Origin: a bacterium
Lineage (GTDB): Bacteria > Ratteibacteria > UBA8468 > B48-G9 > DTJG01
NCBI GenBank assembly: GCA_026418655.1
Contig: JAOAAW010000187.1
Span: 1-7,059 of the forward strand
Length of the DNA: 7,059 nt
Reading direction: 5' to 3'
Part shown: one piece after another, positions 6,635 through 7,059 of the stretch
Layout of the letters: each line of letters begins with the position of its first letter
How positions within the stretch are numbered: the first letter of the stretch is position 1
Notes under the pieces: generated by a model
What the model saw: only the letters and a program-made list of their open reading frames with translations
Told to the model about the DNA's origin: nothing
Databases searched by the model: none
Position numbers and translations under genes: made by a program

Positions 6635-7059
6635 TTATAGCAGGTGCTGTTTGACCCACGGTATGGATTGTAATCCATGCCAGCGGTGTTCTCCTTCAAA
6701 GACAACGTGTTTAAAATTTTTCTCGCATCCCAAAATTTTATATGCCCTTTTTATTATAGATGTTTGCGAATATACATTCTTTAACCCGCTTCTGCCATTA
6801 AGCGGATCTTTTGTTCCGGTTTCTATTAAGAGTGGGCGCGGTGCTATCATGGCCGCAATATCACCCATGTCCATATATTCATAAAGATGTGGAACATAAT
6901 TACAAGAACAATTTGTGCACATTTCAAGAAGCGATTCTTTATAACCATACATATATCCACTGATTACGGCACAATTGATTCTATCGTCAAGAGCAGTTGC
7001 CCACAACGTTTGAAGCCCACCACCTGAAAGCGCGACAACCTCGATTTTGTTTTTGTCAA
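6635..7059 (-). CDS. Alpha/beta hydrolase (acetyl-xylan-esterase-like), N-terminally truncated by window edge
   Basis: This is the C-terminal 141 residues of an alpha/beta hydrolase; the gene begins outside the window, and the TTG at 7006 is an internal Leu. The nucleophile elbow lies just inside the edge: DKNKIEVVALSGGGLQTLWA, with Ser encoded at 7027-7025. The acid is probably the Asp of PLLIETGTKDPLNG and the base the His of VVFEGEHRWHG, so the catalytic triad appears complete. The cysteine-containing CTNCSCNYVPHL followed by DMGDIAAMIAPRPLLIE is typical of the Abhydrolase_7 / dienelactone-hydrolase-like esterases found beside glycosidases. The likely role is removal of acetyl or other acyl groups from sugars, by inference from family and context. 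The TAA at 6637-6635 is 2 nt before the start of the Gfo/Idh/MocA gene, so the two are probably co-translated. Confidence 0.85.
   Translation of the reverse strand, partial: DKNKIEVVALSGGGLQTLWATALDDRINCAVISGYMYGYKESLLEMCTNCSCNYVPHLYEYMDMGDIAAMIAPRPLLIETGTKDPLNGRSGLKNVYSQTSIIKRAYKILGCEKNFKHVVFEGEHRWHGLQSIPWVKQHLL
6660..6681. repeat. Near-perfect 22-bp palindrome inside the hydrolase 3' end
   Basis: The two 10-nt arms GGTATGGATT (6660-6669) and AATCCATGCC (6672-6681) are complementary except for one T:G position, with GT between them. It lies in coding sequence just after the catalytic-His codon region and 28 nt upstream of the oxidoreductase start. It could fold as an RNA hairpin near the coupled start or simply be a coding coincidence. 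Confidence 0.4.

Noticed and set aside
6633..6659. GTG start at 6659 for the oxidoreductase
   Set aside because: It would overlap the hydrolase gene by 25 nt and add nine residues before the Rossmann strand without any RBS. The ATG at 6632, 2 nt after the hydrolase stop, is more natural.

Overview
The window is AT-rich bacterial DNA holding seven genes in two blocks that converge near position 5356. No rRNA, tRNA, CRISPR array, insertion sequence or phage gene is visible. The families present (a GHL6/GH42-type glycosidase, an M24/creatinase-fold protein, a creatininase-family amidohydrolase, an unclassified barrel glycosidase-like protein, a Gfo/Idh/MocA oxidoreductase and an acetyl-xylan-esterase-like hydrolase) are the usual content of carbohydrate-degradation islands in uncultured anaerobic bacteria of the Planctomycetota-Verrucomicrobiota-Lentisphaerota-Omnitrophota sphere. 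That placement is inferred from gene content and low GC only. It is not demonstrated by any marker gene.

Plus-strand block (1-5027): the 3' part of a glycosidase gene, interrupted by an in-frame TAG at 1091-1093 but homologous-looking up to a TAA at 1274-1276; then a creatinase/M24-fold gene (1291-2460), a creatininase-family gene (2509-3249) and a 593-residue glycosidase-like gene (3246-5027) that starts on a GTG overlapping the preceding stop by 4 nt. Spacings of 14, 48 and -4 nt and the strong Shine-Dalgarno sequences suggest one operon. A separate small gene follows (5182-5355). It encodes a 57-residue membrane protein, has its own plausible promoter and RBS, and ends only 2 nt from the convergent operon.

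Minus-strand block (7059-5358): the C-terminal part of an alpha/beta hydrolase (its nucleophile-elbow Ser is just inside the window edge), followed 2 nt later by a Gfo/Idh/MocA-family oxidoreductase. The two look translationally coupled.

A reasonable inferred picture is uptake and trimming of substituted or acylated sugars: glycosidases release the sugars, an esterase removes acyl groups, a Gfo/Idh oxidoreductase oxidises a sugar, and the creatinase/creatininase-fold pair hydrolyses a C-N bond in an unknown substrate. The most notable observations are the single amber codon in the first gene, the loss of canonical metal ligands in the M24-fold protein next to a creatininase-family gene that also has an altered ligand motif, and the possibly truncated membrane-protein gene at the convergent junction. 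No wholly new system can be claimed from the sequence alone.
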